From Lithobates sylvaticus (taxonomy: Eukaryota > Chordata > Amphibia > Anura > Ranidae), in NCBI GenBank assembly GCA_028564925.1, contig CM053031.1, forward strand, positions 163,886,226-163,950,225: 64,000 nt of DNA, written 5' to 3'. Under the pieces are notes generated by a model that saw nothing but the letters and a program-made list of their open reading frames with translations, was not told the origin of the DNA and did no database searches. Positions within the stretch are counted from its first letter, which is position 1; each line of letters starts with the position of its first letter. This document shows positions 23,201-34,132 of the stretch, piece by piece. Made by a program: the position numbers and the translations under genes.

Positions 23201-23979
23201 AACCAAAAAGGGTTTACTTTCCATAATGGGCGGCCTATTTCAGTCATATCCTGCAGCAAAACCCAGAATGGGAAATGGTCAGACAGGAGACGCGGTTCAT
23301 AAGCCGAATCTCTCACTCTCTGCATTAGAGTGTCATTCCCCAGTCCCAGGTCAATTCTAGAGAGTTCGTCATGAGTGACCGAGTGACACAAGTAACATCT
23401 GTCCTCAGCATGCCTCTCACGCCACACATCACGGAGACCCATTTCCGACAGCAGTAGGGCAAAAGCCGTTTTCCCTCTCCTTGGCTGTATCCGCCCAGGC
23501 ACCAAAGGTTTCCTATCCAGACACAAATCCAAGGTATTATTAAAGTCTCCCAAGACCATCACTGGGATATCTGGAAATAGAGCAATAAATTGTGCTAAGC
23601 CTTTTAAAGGAGCTGCTGAGAGTGGTGGGATATACATAGTAACAATTATATATTGTTGGCCTTTGATCTTACAGAGCAAGAAAATAAATTTACCCTCTTT
23701 GTCAATCCGCTGCTGAATGCACTCAAAGGAAATGGTATTTGAAATCAGTATGCTGACCCCCCTAGAGTAGGAGGAGTGCATCAAGTGGAATTGTGATGGG
23801 TATTTACGGGAGCACAGCAGATGGACAGAGTTGGGTTACAGATGCGTCTCCTGGAGACAAATAATTTGGGGCTTCAACCTGCTATAATATTTTAATACTG
23901 CATTCCTTTTAGATTTGTCCCCTAGACCCCGTACATTCCATGACAGTAATAATAAACCTTTGTTTTGCGTTACAGCCAT
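20220..23979 (-). pseudogene. LINE L1 ORF2, nearly complete
   Basis: The start MAVTQNKGLLLLSWNVRGL at 23979 opens the endonuclease, with CLQETHL, VLGDFNNTLD and LLSDHFPFWVLL (SDH) following. The RT holds HKSPGSDGLPAEVY, SYRPISLLN, QSGFIPMRST, SLDAAKAFDSVEW, GTQQGCPLSPLLFAL and SLYADDALVYLGD, where YADD is the active site. The C-terminal part has CPKCKVHQGDFIHLLWRCP, a cysteine/histidine module usual in this clade. The frame is broken only near 23800 and 22760; the RT half (841 codons) is open. The product would be the endonuclease-reverse transcriptase that mobilises LINE RNA. This copy cannot make it in one piece. Confidence 0.93.
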
Positions 23980-24099
23980 GTAAAGTGATAGTCCAATGCG
24001 CGTGTGCACAACAATATGATGTATAGGGGAACCAGGGAGTTTCCTCCCGGGGGTCCAACACACATGCAGTATAAGGGGGAACATTTCTGTAGTGCACAT

Positions 24100-24610
24100 G
24101 CTCAGGTAGGGAGACTAATTGCAACCATATTACCAACCGACGACATGTATAGTCCTTGATCTGTTCAGTGGAGACTCGATGGGTAGGTACAGAAGTTCCA
24201 GTCCTCAGTTGGATAACCTGCGGAGACCAAAAGGACAAGAAGAGGGGAAGACAGAGGAATATGTTCGTATTCGGCAGGTTTCCCCGCTCCATGGCCAACA
24301 GGGCCCAAAAAAAAGAAAAAAAAACAAAATGTAAAAATGACAGAAAAAATACTGATGAGGATAAAACCGAAATACACCCCCAAACCATTGGGGGGTGTAG
24401 CAGTCCTCGCAGGACACAATCATAGGGGCTCCATAGCGGTCGAAGGGCATATGTTCCGGGCATGCCTAAAAAACGTTTCCTTTTGGTTTCCCAAATATCA
24501 ACTGCAAAGTGCATAAACTGCAGGCTGCCTGTGTCCTCTCCGCCGGCCGGCTAAGGATGATTCAAAGCGCCTTTAACTTGAATGTAGCATCTCTAAGCAT
24601 CATATAGTGA
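24100..24610 (-). other. Interval between ORF1 and ORF2 of L1 copy 2
   Basis: About 500 bases separate the ORF1 stop from the ORF2 start. It has no conserved frame; an A-rich stretch lies at 24305-24350. This looks like a normal inter-ORF spacer. Confidence 0.55.
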
Positions 24611-25032
24611 TTATGGTGGGTGCTGTGCTAATTGCCTCTCTTCTCTGTCCAGCCAGTGCATTGCTGATTTAGGATTATCAAAGAAAAGCGATTCACCATT
24701 GACTAGGACCTTCAGTTTGGCAGGGTACAACATAAAGTATTTGACATTAAGGGTTCGGAGCCTTTTTTTAATGTCCATGAACTTAGATCTTTGCCTCTGC
24801 ACTTCTGCGGAGAAGTCAGGAAACAGGGAGACTTTAGCATTATCAATTTTTACAATACCAGCAGTCCTGGCCTTAGTCAGGATAGCGTCTCTATCTTTGT
24901 AGTTCAGGAGGCGAAACAGGAAAGGCCTGGGGGGGCACCCTGCGGTGGTGGTCTAGCAGGGACCCTGTGTGCCCTTTCGACAGCAAAAATTGGCGAGAAC
25001 GCCTCCCTGCCAAAAGTGTCTATCAGCCATGC

Positions 25033-26301
25033 TGTCAGGAAAGCCCCTCCAGCGGACGTCCCAACATCCCCAGGAGGAGAAGGATTCCCCGGCTCAGAAC
25101 GGGCCTGCTGCGCCCACACATGCGCAATGGCGCGGCTGTCGGTGCGCGCGGGCGCGCGCGGGCGCGCGCGGGCGCGCGCGCGTGCACGCGCGGCTTCCCT
25201 GACGTTGTTTGGCGCCAAGAGCGCTATTTAAACCAAACCCAGTCCCTGTTGCCTTGCTGCCCGATCAACAGCGTTTCCTGTATGTGCTTGGTCTACCTGC
25301 AAAACCTGATTCATCTGATCCCTGCTGAAACCTGGCTTGTCTCTGACTCTTCTGACTTCTGCCTGCCCCGATCTCGGTTCTGGACTTTGACTACCCCTTT
25401 GGATGCTCCCTTGTACCTGATCTGCCCGTCTGTGTTTGACCCTGCCTGTTTGAGACCCGCCTGCACATTACCTGTTTGCTTCCTGCTGCTGGACTTCAGG
25501 ACACCTCCTTGTGTCTGCTGCACATTACCTGTTTGCTTCCTGCTGCTGGACTACAGGACACCTCCTTGTGTCTGCTGCACATTACCTGTTTGCTTCCTGC
25601 TGCTGGACTACAGGACACCTCCTTGTGTCTGCTGCACATTACCTGTTTGCTTCCTGCTGCTGGACTACAGGACACCTCCTTGTGTCTGCTGCACATTACC
25701 TGCTTGCTTCCTGCTGCTGGACTACAGGACACCTCCTTGTGTCTGCTGCACATTACCTGCTTGCTTCCTGCTGCTGGACTACAGGACACCTCCTTGTGTC
25801 TGCTGCACATTACCTGCTTGCTTCCTGCTGCTGGACTACAGGACACCTCCTTGTGTCCGCTGCACATTACCTGCTTGCTTCCTGCTGCTGGACTACAGGA
25901 CACCTCCTTGTGTCTGCTGCACATTACCTGTTTGCTTCCTGCTGCCGGACTTCAGGACACCTCCTTGTGTCAGCTGCACATTACCTGTTTGCTTCCTGCT
26001 GCTGGACTACAGGACACCTCCTGGTGTCTGCTGCACATTACCTGCTTGCTTCCTGCTGCTGGACTACAGGACACCTCCTTGTGTCTGCTACACATCTCCT
26101 GCTTGCTTCCTGCTGCTGGACTACAGGATACCTCCTGGTTCCCGTCTGCACAGATCTCCAGCCCTCTACCCAGCTTACCAGCCAGGCACTTGTGCTCCCC
26201 TGTGCTCTCGAGCTCCTGTCTTCCCTATCAGGGGTTCCCGAACCAGGGGTTTACGAGTGGCCGCTCCCTGCAATACGGGCTCTGCCTTAAGGTACGTGAC
26301 A
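25033..26301 (+). repeat. Chromovirus 5' LTR with 57-bp minisatellite
   Basis: TG...CA termini. A CpG-rich 'gcgcgcgggc' block near 25142-25190 is followed by 'gctatttaaacc' (TATA-like, about 25222). About a dozen 57-bp units ('ttcctgctgctggactacag...') fill 25470-26140. As 57 is a multiple of three and the unit lacks stops in several frames, long repetitive frames appear on both strands; these are not genes. Confidence 0.93.
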
Positions 26302-26314
26302 GTATCGGGCAGCC

Positions 26315-29300
26315 ATGACTGAGCCCATGCAGGGAGCCACGGCTAGGGAGGACTTATGCCGTCACCTGGCCGGACTGACACAGGCCGTCAACTCCCTACA
26401 AGAGGGGTACTCCCGCCTAGAGGAACGCGTGCAGACCCTAGCCACCTCAGGCCCAACAGCGCTCAGCGCATCACCTGCACCCTCGGTGGTTATGCTGCCT
26501 CCTGAGCCCAAGGTCCCTACTCCGGAGAGATTCTCCGGGGCCCGGAACAGATATAGGGCATTCCGCAACGCCTGTGAACTCTTTTTTATACTCCAACCCC
26601 GAACCTTTTCCCTTGAGTCCACCAAGGTGGGGTTTGTGGTCTCCCTGCTACAAGGGGAGCCCCAGGCCTGGGCCCACCGCCTGGTGGAACAGAAGCACGA
26701 ATGCCTCAGCAATCTGAACACCTTTTTCCAAGCCATGGGCATCCTCTACGAAGACCCACAACAGGCAGCGACTGCCGAAGCAGCTCTATTTTCCCTACAA
26801 CAGGGCCGTAGGGCGGCAGAGGACTATGCATCCGAGTTTAGGCGCTGGAGCACCGATACGAGCTGGAATGACGCAGCTCTGCGTCATCAATTTCGTATGG
26901 GCCTCTCCGAGTCTTTGAAGGACGAGTTGGCCAGAGTGGGCATCCCTGAAACTCTCGAAGACCTAATCAACCTGTCCACTCAGATAGACAGGCGTCTGAG
27001 GGAGCGTAGGACTGAGCGTACGACCGGTTCTTCCCGTCCGGTGTGGATGCTACCCCGGGTACCTTACCCTTCTGGCCGCACCGCAACTGCACCCTCTGAA
27101 CCTATGCAACTGGGCGTCCTTCGTCCTTCCCTGACCCCAGAGGAGCGACAACGCAGGCGAATCCAGAACCTTTGCCTCTACTGTGGGGAACCCGGACATT
27201 ACGTGAGGGCCTGTCCCGTGAAGTCCTGTAAGCACTCCTCTCTGTTTTCCACTGTTTTGCCCGCAGTACTTAATAATGCGTCTCACCTGACTGTTTCCCT
27301 TTCCCTACAGCTCCCAGGAGGGAATACTCTGGTCCCCGCCATAATTGACTCTGGAGCCTGTAGTGGGTTCATGGACCAGACTTTTGCCCGCAAATTTCGA
27401 GTTCCTTTACGTCCCCGAGCCAGAGGACTGTCGGTACATCTAGCCGATGGGTCGGCTATCAGATCTGGACCTGTGACCCAAGAGACGGCTCCTCTACACG
27501 CTACCATTGCGGGTAACCACAGTGAACTACTCCGCCTGGACATCATTGAGTCCCCTCTGTTCCCTGTTATCCTGGGCATACCCTGGCTCAAGGCCCATAA
27601 CCCTCAAATCGACTGGCCCACGGGGAGTATCAGCTTCCTCTCTCCTTACTGCTGTCAGCACTGCCTGCAAGGGACCACCAACGTCTCACCCTCTCTGCTC
27701 TGTCTAGAGGTTGACGTTGAGGCCCGTAGGACTGTCCCGGAAGAATACCACAGTTTCTTGGACGTATTCAGTCAAAAAGGGGCAGAGACACTCCCTCCAC
27801 ACAGGCCCTATGACTGCCCAATTGAACTCTTACCAGGTGCAGAAATTCCCTTCGGAAGAATCTTCCCTTTAACAGGACTGGAGTTGGAGACTCTCAAAGC
27901 ATACATCGATGACAACCTGCGAAAGGGGTTTATACAACCTTCTACCTCCCCAGCCGGGGCAGGGATTTTCTTTGTAGAGAAGAAAGATCACTCTCTACGC
28001 CCCTGCGTAGACTACCGGGACTTGAACAAAATTACAATTAAGAATCGGTACCCTCTGCCCCTGGTACCGGAACTATTCCAGAGGCTTGGTACCGCTGTGG
28101 TGTTTACCAAATTAGATCTCCGTGGGGCATATAACCTGGTCCGTATCCGAAGCGGGGACGAATGGAAGACTGCCTTTCGCACCCGCTTCGGACACTATGA
28201 ATACCTGGTGATGCCATTTGGGCTCTGCAACGCCCCTGCGACATTTCAACATTTTGTAAATGACATTTTTAGAGACTATCTTGACTTATTTGTTATTGTC
28301 TACTTGGATGACATCTTGATTTTCTCTCCCTCTCTGACCACTCACAGGGAACACGTCAAGAAGGTCTTGACCCGTCTTCGCCAGCATGGCCTGTATGCGA
28401 AGCCTGAAAAGTGCGAGTTTGAACGTCAAAGTATCCAGTTCCTAGGCTTGGTCATTTCAGTAGATGGGATTAAGATGGATCCGCAAAAAGTGTCTGCCAT
28501 CTTGGATTGGCCTGCCCCCACGGACAAGAAGGGAATTCAGCGATTCGTAGGATTCGCGAATTTCTATCGCAAATTTATTAAGGGGTTTTCCAACATCATT
28601 GCTCCCATCACGAGACTGACCAAGCAAGGTACCAAGTTCCAGTGGTCTCCTGAAGCTCAGTCTGCCTTTTCAACACTAAAGGACCAGTTCGTGTCGGCCT
28701 CGGTCTTGAAACACCCGGATCCTGCACTCCCTTACATCTTGGAGGTCGACGCCTCTGAAGTGGCGGTAGGGGCAATCCTCTCCCAGAGACAAGGCCCTAA
28801 GGCGCTCCTCCACCCGGTGGCCTTTTTCTCCCGTAAGCTGTCCGAAGCAGAGAGAAATTACGATGTCGGGGATAGAGAGCTACTGGCCATCAAGGCCGCG
28901 CTCGAGGAGTGGCGTTATCTTCTGGAAGGAGCCGCCCATCCTATCCTGGTCTACACGGACCATAAGAATCTGGAATACTTAAAAGTAGCCAAGAGGTTGA
29001 GACCCCGCCAGGCTAGATGGGCACTTTTCTTCACCAGATTTTCATTTCACATCACCTTCAGGCCCGGATCCAAGAATACCAAACCTGATGCCCTGTCACG
29101 AATGTTCAGTGAGTCCACAGTTCCGCCACCTCCAGAATCCATACTTACCCCAGGTAACTTCCTTCTTCTGCATGAGGATCTTCTATCCGAAATTAAACAA
29201 GCCTCCGCTTTGATCCCTCACCAGCCGGGCAGTTCCTTGCAGCCTAGAGACGGTCTGCTGTGGCATGAGGAGAGGATCTTTGTTCCTCAACAGTCACGGG

Positions 29301-30769
29301 TGGCCGCCCTGAAATCCTGCCACGACCACGAATTGGCCGGCCACTTTGGTGCCCGCAAGACCGCTGATCTTCTCCTGCGCACCTTTTGGTGGCCCAACCT
29401 TCTAAAGGACTGCAGGGCATACGTCGAGTCATGTACCACGTGTAACCAGAATAAGGGCAGCAAGACAAGAGCCTGGGGCTTGCTGAACCCCCTTCCAGTC
29501 CCGGAGAAGCCATGGAGGATGATCTCCATGGACTTCATTGTCGAATTGCCCCCTTCTGAAGACTTCACAACCATTTTTGTGGTAGTAGACAGGTTCTCCA
29601 AGATGGCCCATTTCTTACCCATGAAAGGCACCCCCGCAAGAGTCTTCATCAAGGAGATTGTGAGGCTCCACGGAATCCCCGCCAATATCGTATCTGACCG
29701 AGGGGTGCAATTTACGTCCAGGTTCTGGAGGGCGTTATGTGCGGCCCTGAAGATCAACCTCCTATTCTCCTCCGCTTACCATCCCCAGACCAACGGTCAG
29801 ACCGAACGTACCAACCAGACCTTGGAACAGTACCTGCGCTGCTACTCATGTTTTTCTCAAGATAACTGGGTCCCCCTCCTACCTCTTGCCGAGTTTGCAT
29901 ACAATAACTCTGTTCATTCTGCAACTAACCAGTCTCCATTTTTTTCAAATTACGGGTTTCACCCCCTGTTCCTGTCTAACAGCATCCCAGAGTGCCCCGT
30001 GCCAGCAGCCCAGGAAACCCTGAATTTTTTCAGCACCAATAACAAGTTACTTCAGGAGACGATACTGAAGACCCAGGAACGAAACAAGGCGATATTTGAC
30101 AAGAGGAGGAGAGGGGACCTCAACCTAAAGCCGGGAGACTTGGTTTGGCTGTCCACCCAAAACTTGAAATTGGCGTGTCCTTCCAAGAAGTTGGGGCCAA
30201 AGTTTGTGGGTCCTTTTCCTGTAACTAGAAAAATCAATAATGTGGCATACGAGTTAAAACTGCCTGACTCATTCAGAATCCACCCAGTCTTCCACGTTGC
30301 CCTTCTAAAACCTTCAACTCCGGATCCCTTTGCTAGCCGGAACACCGGCCCTCCTGAACCTGTGCTTATCGATGGCGAGGAGGAATTTGAAGTGGAAACT
30401 ATTGTGGACTGCAGGAAAAGATATGGCCAGGTTCAATACCTTGTAAAGTGGAAGGGCTACGGGCCGGAAGAGAATTCTTGGGAGCCAGAGGCTAACATCC
30501 ATGCCCAGAGGCTAATTTCGGCCTTCAGGAGAGCCAATCCAAGTAAGTGGGCCCAGTTGGGCATCCGGAGGCTGCCCATTGGAGGGGGGCAATGTCAGGA
30601 AAGCCCCTCCAGCGGACGTCCCAACATCCCCAGGAGGAGAAGGATTCCCCGGCTCAGAACGGGCCTGCTGCGCCCACACATGCGCAATGGCGCGGCTGTC
30701 GGTGCGCGCGGGCGCGCGCGGGCGCGCGCGGCTTCCCTGACGTTGTTTGGCGCCAAGAGCGCTATTTAA
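26315..30769 (+). CDS. Chromovirus gag-pol polyprotein
   Basis: A single frame from MTEPMQGATARED. Gag spans about residues 1-300 and ends in a CCHC knuckle (CLYCGEPGHYVRACP). The aspartic protease has IIDSGACSGF (about 343). The RT shows VDYRDLNKITIKNRYPLP (about 563) and the YLDDILIF active site (about 662). RNase H begins at LEVDASEVAVGAIL (about 808). The integrase has an H2C2 zinc site (about 1000-1050) and a DDE core with MDFIVELP, SDRGVQFTSRFW and NGQTERTN (about 1072-1165). A chromodomain (VQYLVKWKGYGPEENSWEP, about 1370-1400) marks the chromovirus branch and is known to guide integration to modified chromatin. The gag and pol functions share one frame here, and the frame runs on into the 3' LTR. 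Confidence 0.93.
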   Translation: MTEPMQGATAREDLCRHLAGLTQAVNSLQEGYSRLEERVQTLATSGPTALSASPAPSVVMLPPEPKVPTPERFSGARNRYRAFRNACELFFILQPRTFSLESTKVGFVVSLLQGEPQAWAHRLVEQKHECLSNLNTFFQAMGILYEDPQQAATAEAALFSLQQGRRAAEDYASEFRRWSTDTSWNDAALRHQFRMGLSESLKDELARVGIPETLEDLINLSTQIDRRLRERRTERTTGSSRPVWMLPRVPYPSGRTATAPSEPMQLGVLRPSLTPEERQRRRIQNLCLYCGEPGHYVRACPVKSCKHSSLFSTVLPAVLNNASHLTVSLSLQLPGGNTLVPAIIDSGACSGFMDQTFARKFRVPLRPRARGLSVHLADGSAIRSGPVTQETAPLHATIAGNHSELLRLDIIESPLFPVILGIPWLKAHNPQIDWPTGSISFLSPYCCQHCLQGTTNVSPSLLCLEVDVEARRTVPEEYHSFLDVFSQKGAETLPPHRPYDCPIELLPGAEIPFGRIFPLTGLELETLKAYIDDNLRKGFIQPSTSPAGAGIFFVEKKDHSLRPCVDYRDLNKITIKNRYPLPLVPELFQRLGTAVVFTKLDLRGAYNLVRIRSGDEWKTAFRTRFGHYEYLVMPFGLCNAPATFQHFVNDIFRDYLDLFVIVYLDDILIFSPSLTTHREHVKKVLTRLRQHGLYAKPEKCEFERQSIQFLGLVISVDGIKMDPQKVSAILDWPAPTDKKGIQRFVGFANFYRKFIKGFSNIIAPITRLTKQGTKFQWSPEAQSAFSTLKDQFVSASVLKHPDPALPYILEVDASEVAVGAILSQRQGPKALLHPVAFFSRKLSEAERNYDVGDRELLAIKAALEEWRYLLEGAAHPILVYTDHKNLEYLKVAKRLRPRQARWALFFTRFSFHITFRPGSKNTKPDALSRMFSESTVPPPPESILTPGNFLLLHEDLLSEIKQASALIPHQPGSSLQPRDGLLWHEERIFVPQQSRVAALKSCHDHELAGHFGARKTADLLLRTFWWPNLLKDCRAYVESCTTCNQNKGSKTRAWGLLNPLPVPEKPWRMISMDFIVELPPSEDFTTIFVVVDRFSKMAHFLPMKGTPARVFIKEIVRLHGIPANIVSDRGVQFTSRFWRALCAALKINLLFSSAYHPQTNGQTERTNQTLEQYLRCYSCFSQDNWVPLLPLAEFAYNNSVHSATNQSPFFSNYGFHPLFLSNSIPECPVPAAQETLNFFSTNNKLLQETILKTQERNKAIFDKRRRGDLNLKPGDLVWLSTQNLKLACPSKKLGPKFVGPFPVTRKINNVAYELKLPDSFRIHPVFHVALLKPSTPDPFASRNTGPPEPVLIDGEEEFEVETIVDCRKRYGQVQYLVKWKGYGPEENSWEPEANIHAQRLISAFRRANPSKWAQLGIRRLPIGGGQCQESPSSGRPNIPRRRRIPRLRTGLLRPHMRNGAAVGARGRARARAASLTLFGAKSAI

Positions 30770-31839
30770 ACCAAACCCAGTCCCTGTTGCCTTGCTGCCC
30801 GATCAACAGCGTTTCCTGTATGTGCTTGGTCTACCTGCAAAACCTGATTCATCTGATCCCTGCTGAAACCTGGCTTGTCTCTGACTCTTCTGACTTCTGC
30901 CTGCCCCGATCTCGGTTCTGGACTTTGACTACCCCTTTGGATGCTCCCTTGTACCTGATCTGCCCGTCTGTGTTTGACCCTGCCTGTTTGAGACCCGCCT
31001 GCACATTACCTGTTTGCTTCCTGCTGCTGGACTTCAGGACACCTCCTTGTGTCTGCTGCACATTACCTGTTTGCTTCCTGCTGCTGGACTACAGGACACC
31101 TCCTTGTGTCTGCTGCACATTACCTGTTTGCTTCCTGCTGCTGGACTACAGGACACCTCCTTGTGTCTGCTGCACATTACCTGTTTGCTTCCTGCTGCTG
31201 GACTACAGGACACCTCCTTGTGTCTGCTGCACATTACCTGCTTGCTTCCTGCTGCTGGACTACAGGACACCTCCTTGTGTCTGCTGCACATTACCTGCTT
31301 GCTTCCTGCTGCTGGACTACAGGACACCTCCTTGTGTCTGCTGCACATTACCTGCTTGCTTCCTGCTGCTGGACTACAGGACACCTCCTTGTGTCCGCTG
31401 CACATTACCTGCTTGCTTCCTGCTGCTGGACTACAGGACACCTCCTTGTGTCTGCTGCACATTACCTGTTTGCTTCCTGCTGCCGGACTTCAGGACACCT
31501 CCTTGTGTCAGCTGCACATTACCTGTTTGCTTCCTGCTGCTGGACTACAGGACACCTCCTGGTGTCTGCTGCACATTACCTGCTTGCTTCCTGCTGCTGG
31601 ACTACAGGACACCTCCTTGTGTCTGCTACACATCTCCTGCTTGCTTCCTGCTGCTGGACTACAGGATACCTCCTGGTTCCCGTCTGCACAGATCTCCAGC
31701 CCTCTACCCAGCTTACCAGCCAGGCACTTGTGCTCCCCTGTGCTCTCGAGCTCCTGTCTTCCCTATCAGGGGTTCCCGAACCAGGGGTTTACGAGTGGCC
31801 GCTCCCTGCAATACGGGCTCTGCCTTAAGGTACGTGACA
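30593..31839 (+). repeat. Chromovirus 3' LTR
   Basis: Same sequence as the 5' LTR, including the 57-bp units (about 31028-31690), with a shorter CG-rich run near 30704-30732. It ends TACGTGACA directly before the right CATGC. Confidence 0.95.
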
Positions 31840-32659
31840 CATGCTTCCACAAACGCCACTGCATTCTTCCCCTACGTTCTTTTTGGGATACCTACCGCGT
31901 GTATATTATTTCTGCACAAGCGGTTCTCCATGTCTTCCAAACGGGCTGCATTTGCATTTGCCATGTCATAAATTCTATCAACATCTTTTTGCAACGGCTG
32001 CCATTCATCCTCTATAGTGCCCAGGCCGCCCTCCAGTGCTGAGGTGCGTTTTCTTAATTTCTGCATATCATGTCTGACAAGGGACATCTCCACTTTTATA
32101 CCCTTTACTTCCCCGGCCAGGTCAGTTATAGATGCATTGCAGGTAGTTACTGCTGTAAATATGTCCCTCAATGTGGGCTCCGGGTCAGCTTCTCCCTGTG
32201 GAGACAGCGCCGCCATTTTAGAGGCCTGACGGCCTGTACTCACGGTTGCTGAGGCCTGGTTTTCATCCAGCAATCTTGGGACGCCTGTCAGCGATCCAGC
32301 CTCCGGTTCACTGAGCTCATCTCCGGAGTCCATGTGCTGCGGGGTCTTTCAGGGCAGTGTTCTTGCCGAACAGCCACTGTGCGGCCTCCTTTGCTGACCG
32401 GGGCGGAAGGCCACCATCATGGCCGGGGGTGTCCGGTATGGATTTAGCTCCCGCTCCTCTCCTGGCCATGCTAGGGCAAAAATATACCTGGCCAGGTGTC
32501 ACTCAGCTTCCCCTGACTCAAATAAGGGTGGTCCTGGGGTGATACACTGTAGGATGGCGGCACTTCAGGCAGGATTCTGCAGGATTCTCGGCGGAGCTAA
32601 CTCAGGCGCGTCCTACTGCATGCCGCACGTAGCCACGCCCCTGAGAGACATGCAAGTTT

Positions 32660-33202
32660 ATTCGTTACGTTGGAAGTCAATGCCTTTCCATGAAAGTGTT
32701 TCAAGGCAACAGTGGGCACCCTACAATAGTTTTGCAGTTAGAAATGGGCAGATAGAGAAATGTGAGCAGTGAGCTATGTTTTTTGGCACAGTTGGAAGGA
32801 ACATATAACCTGCTTTGTCTTTTACTCTTTTCAGGTATTGAGCATCGAGAGGTGGAGCAGGCAGAGCAGATGACCATACTGGATGGGAGGAGACAGACCA
32901 GAAGAGAGCCTGAGGAAAGGTGGCTGAATTGGAGTGGACTTTCATCTGAGCATTTCCTTATGACCAAGAAGAAAAGAGACTTTCATTTGGGACTTTCTTT
33001 ACAAACTGCCAAAAGACATTAACCCTGCTCAAAAGTAATGTTGCAGCCTTCCAGGTACAAACCAATCGTCTGACCGCCCATAAGATGGGGGGTCGAAAGG
33101 GAATTTGTTTCTCCCATTTATACGGGGGGTTTATTTTGCCCTTTACTGGACAAAAGGCTTTAAGAAGTTTCCTATATTATCCTATAAAGTCAAGAGGTGG
33201 TA
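32660..33202 (+). other. Internal remnant of LTR-A, right part
   Basis: The gag-like frame interrupted by L1 copy 2 continues here for about 40 codons, then the sequence is non-coding. A pyrimidine-rich 'ctcttttcag' at about 32824-32836 resembles a splice acceptor. The 3' LTR begins at 33203 after a purine-rich 'aagtcaagaggtgg'. Confidence 0.5.
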
Positions 33203-33280
33203 TGTGTTGCTATGGGCATTTGTATAGTGACTTTATTGCAATAATATAGTTTAGATTTAGTAACAGCATATGTTTACAGA

Positions 33281-34132
33281 GGCCCTGTCAGGAAAGCTCC
33301 TCCAACGGACGTCCCAACAATTCCAGAACCAGGGGAATACCCTTGCATAGAAAGGCCGTTCGGCACACACACATGCGCGATAGCGCAGTTGGCGGCGCTC
33401 ACGGGAACGCGCGCGAGTGCGCACAGGAACGCGCACGAGCGCGCACAGGCGAACGGGAGCACGCAGGAGGACGCACGCGTCCGTCGTGACGCTGTTTGGC
33501 GCCAGATGCGCTATTTAAAGAGGATCCATGCCTTGATGCCTTGCTGCCCGATCAACAGCGTTTCCTGTGTGTTCCTGTTACCTGCCACCTGACTTACCTG
33601 GTCCGTATCTGACTTGGCTTTGATCCTGACTCCTCTACCCGCTGCCTGCCCTGATCTTGGTTCTGGACTTGACTACTCTTTTGGATTTCCCCTTGGTACC
33701 TGATCTGTCCGCCTGTGATTGACCTGGACTGTTCCCTCTACTCTGATTACCTGCCTGCTGCTGTATTCCACTGCTGGACTACAGGACACCTCCATGTTTC
33801 CTGCTGCACCCTGCCTGCTGCTGTACTACAGGACCCATCCTGCTTCCTGCTGCTGTACTACAGGACCCCTCCTGCTTCCTTCTGCTGTACTACAGGACAC
33901 CTCCTGCTTCCTGCTGCTGTACTACAGGACACCTCCTGCTTCCTACTGCTGGACTACAGGACACCTCCTGCTGAATACAGGTCGCCAGCCCTCTACACCA
34001 GCCAACCAGCCAGGCACTTGTGCTCCTTTGTGCTCCTGAGCCCGTCATCCCTACCAGGGGTTCTCGAACCAGAGGTTTACGAGGGGCCGCTCGCTGCATT
34101 CTGGGCTCTGCCTTAAGGTACGTGACAGGCCC
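33281..34132 (+). mobile_element. Solo LTR of a chromovirus relative
   Basis: A single LTR, 33286-34127 (842 bp), starts TGTCAGGAAAGCTCC and ends ACGTGACA, flanked by the 5-bp TSD GGCCC (33281-33285, 34128-34132). It shares the plan of the LTRs at 25033 and 30593 (CpG-rich block, 'gctatttaaag', 'cttgctgcccgatcaacagc') but with clear divergence and fewer internal repeats ('ctgctgctgtactacaggac', 33770-33970). Solo LTRs normally arise by recombination between the two LTRs of a full element. It interrupts the 3' LTR of LTR-A. Confidence 0.93.

Larger units (their letters stand above)
25028..31844 (+). mobile_element. Ty3/gypsy chromovirus, looks whole
   Basis: A 5-bp TSD, CATGC, at 25028-25032 and 31840-31844 bounds the element (25033-31839). 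The LTRs, 25033-26301 and 30593-31839, start TGTCAGGAAAG and end ACGTGACA. They look identical by eye apart from a ~22-base length difference in a CG-rich run. A purine tract (GGAGGGGGGCAA) precedes the 3' LTR. One long gag-pol frame fills the interior. The near-identity of the LTRs and the lack of visible breaks suggest a very recent insertion; it is the innermost layer of the nest. It lies in ORF1 of L1 copy 2 on the opposite strand. Confidence 0.95.
24611..32469 (-). pseudogene. LINE L1 ORF1, split by the chromovirus insertion
   Basis: The N-terminal part (32469-31845) starts MARRGAGAKSIPDTPGHDGG, changes frame near 32330 and continues as MDSGDELSEPEAGS. It runs into a heptad-rich coiled coil (TAVTTCNASITDLAGEVKGI and onward) and NNIHAVGIPKR, the start of the RRM. 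The C-terminal part (25027-24611) carries FGREAFSPIFAVERAHRVP, RPFLFRLLNYKDRDAIL and FPDFSAEVQRQRSKF, with a frame break in the proline run near 24930. ORF1 protein is an RNA-binding trimer that packages LINE RNA. The intervening 25033-31839 is the LTR element and not an intron. Confidence 0.88.
19880..32642 (-). mobile_element. L1-type LINE copy 2, split by a chromovirus
   Basis: A 17-bp TSD, gagagacatgcaagttt, stands at 19863-19879 and 32643-32659 and lies in the gag-like region of LTR-A. The minus-strand 3' untranslated region is about 19880-20219, ORF2 20220-23979, ORF1 24611-25032 continued at 31840-32469, and a short 5' region reaches 32642. It is nearly full length (about 5.9 kb without the insert) with few frame breaks, so it is younger than copy 1. 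Confidence 0.92.

Noticed and set aside
25476-26318. Repetitive 'LLPAAGLQDTS'-type protein and its counterparts in other frames, also at 31014-32042
   Set aside because: Product of the 57-bp LTR minisatellite, open in several frames on both strands.
24967-26322. A 451-codon plus-strand frame starting before the chromovirus
   Set aside because: It begins in antisense L1 ORF1, crosses the LTR start and continues through the minisatellite; not a fusion gene.
32762-33022. Host exon after the acceptor-like 'ctcttttcag' at 32824
   Set aside because: It lies within the LTR-A interior; the downstream frame is short and unconserved, so it is better explained as retroelement sequence.
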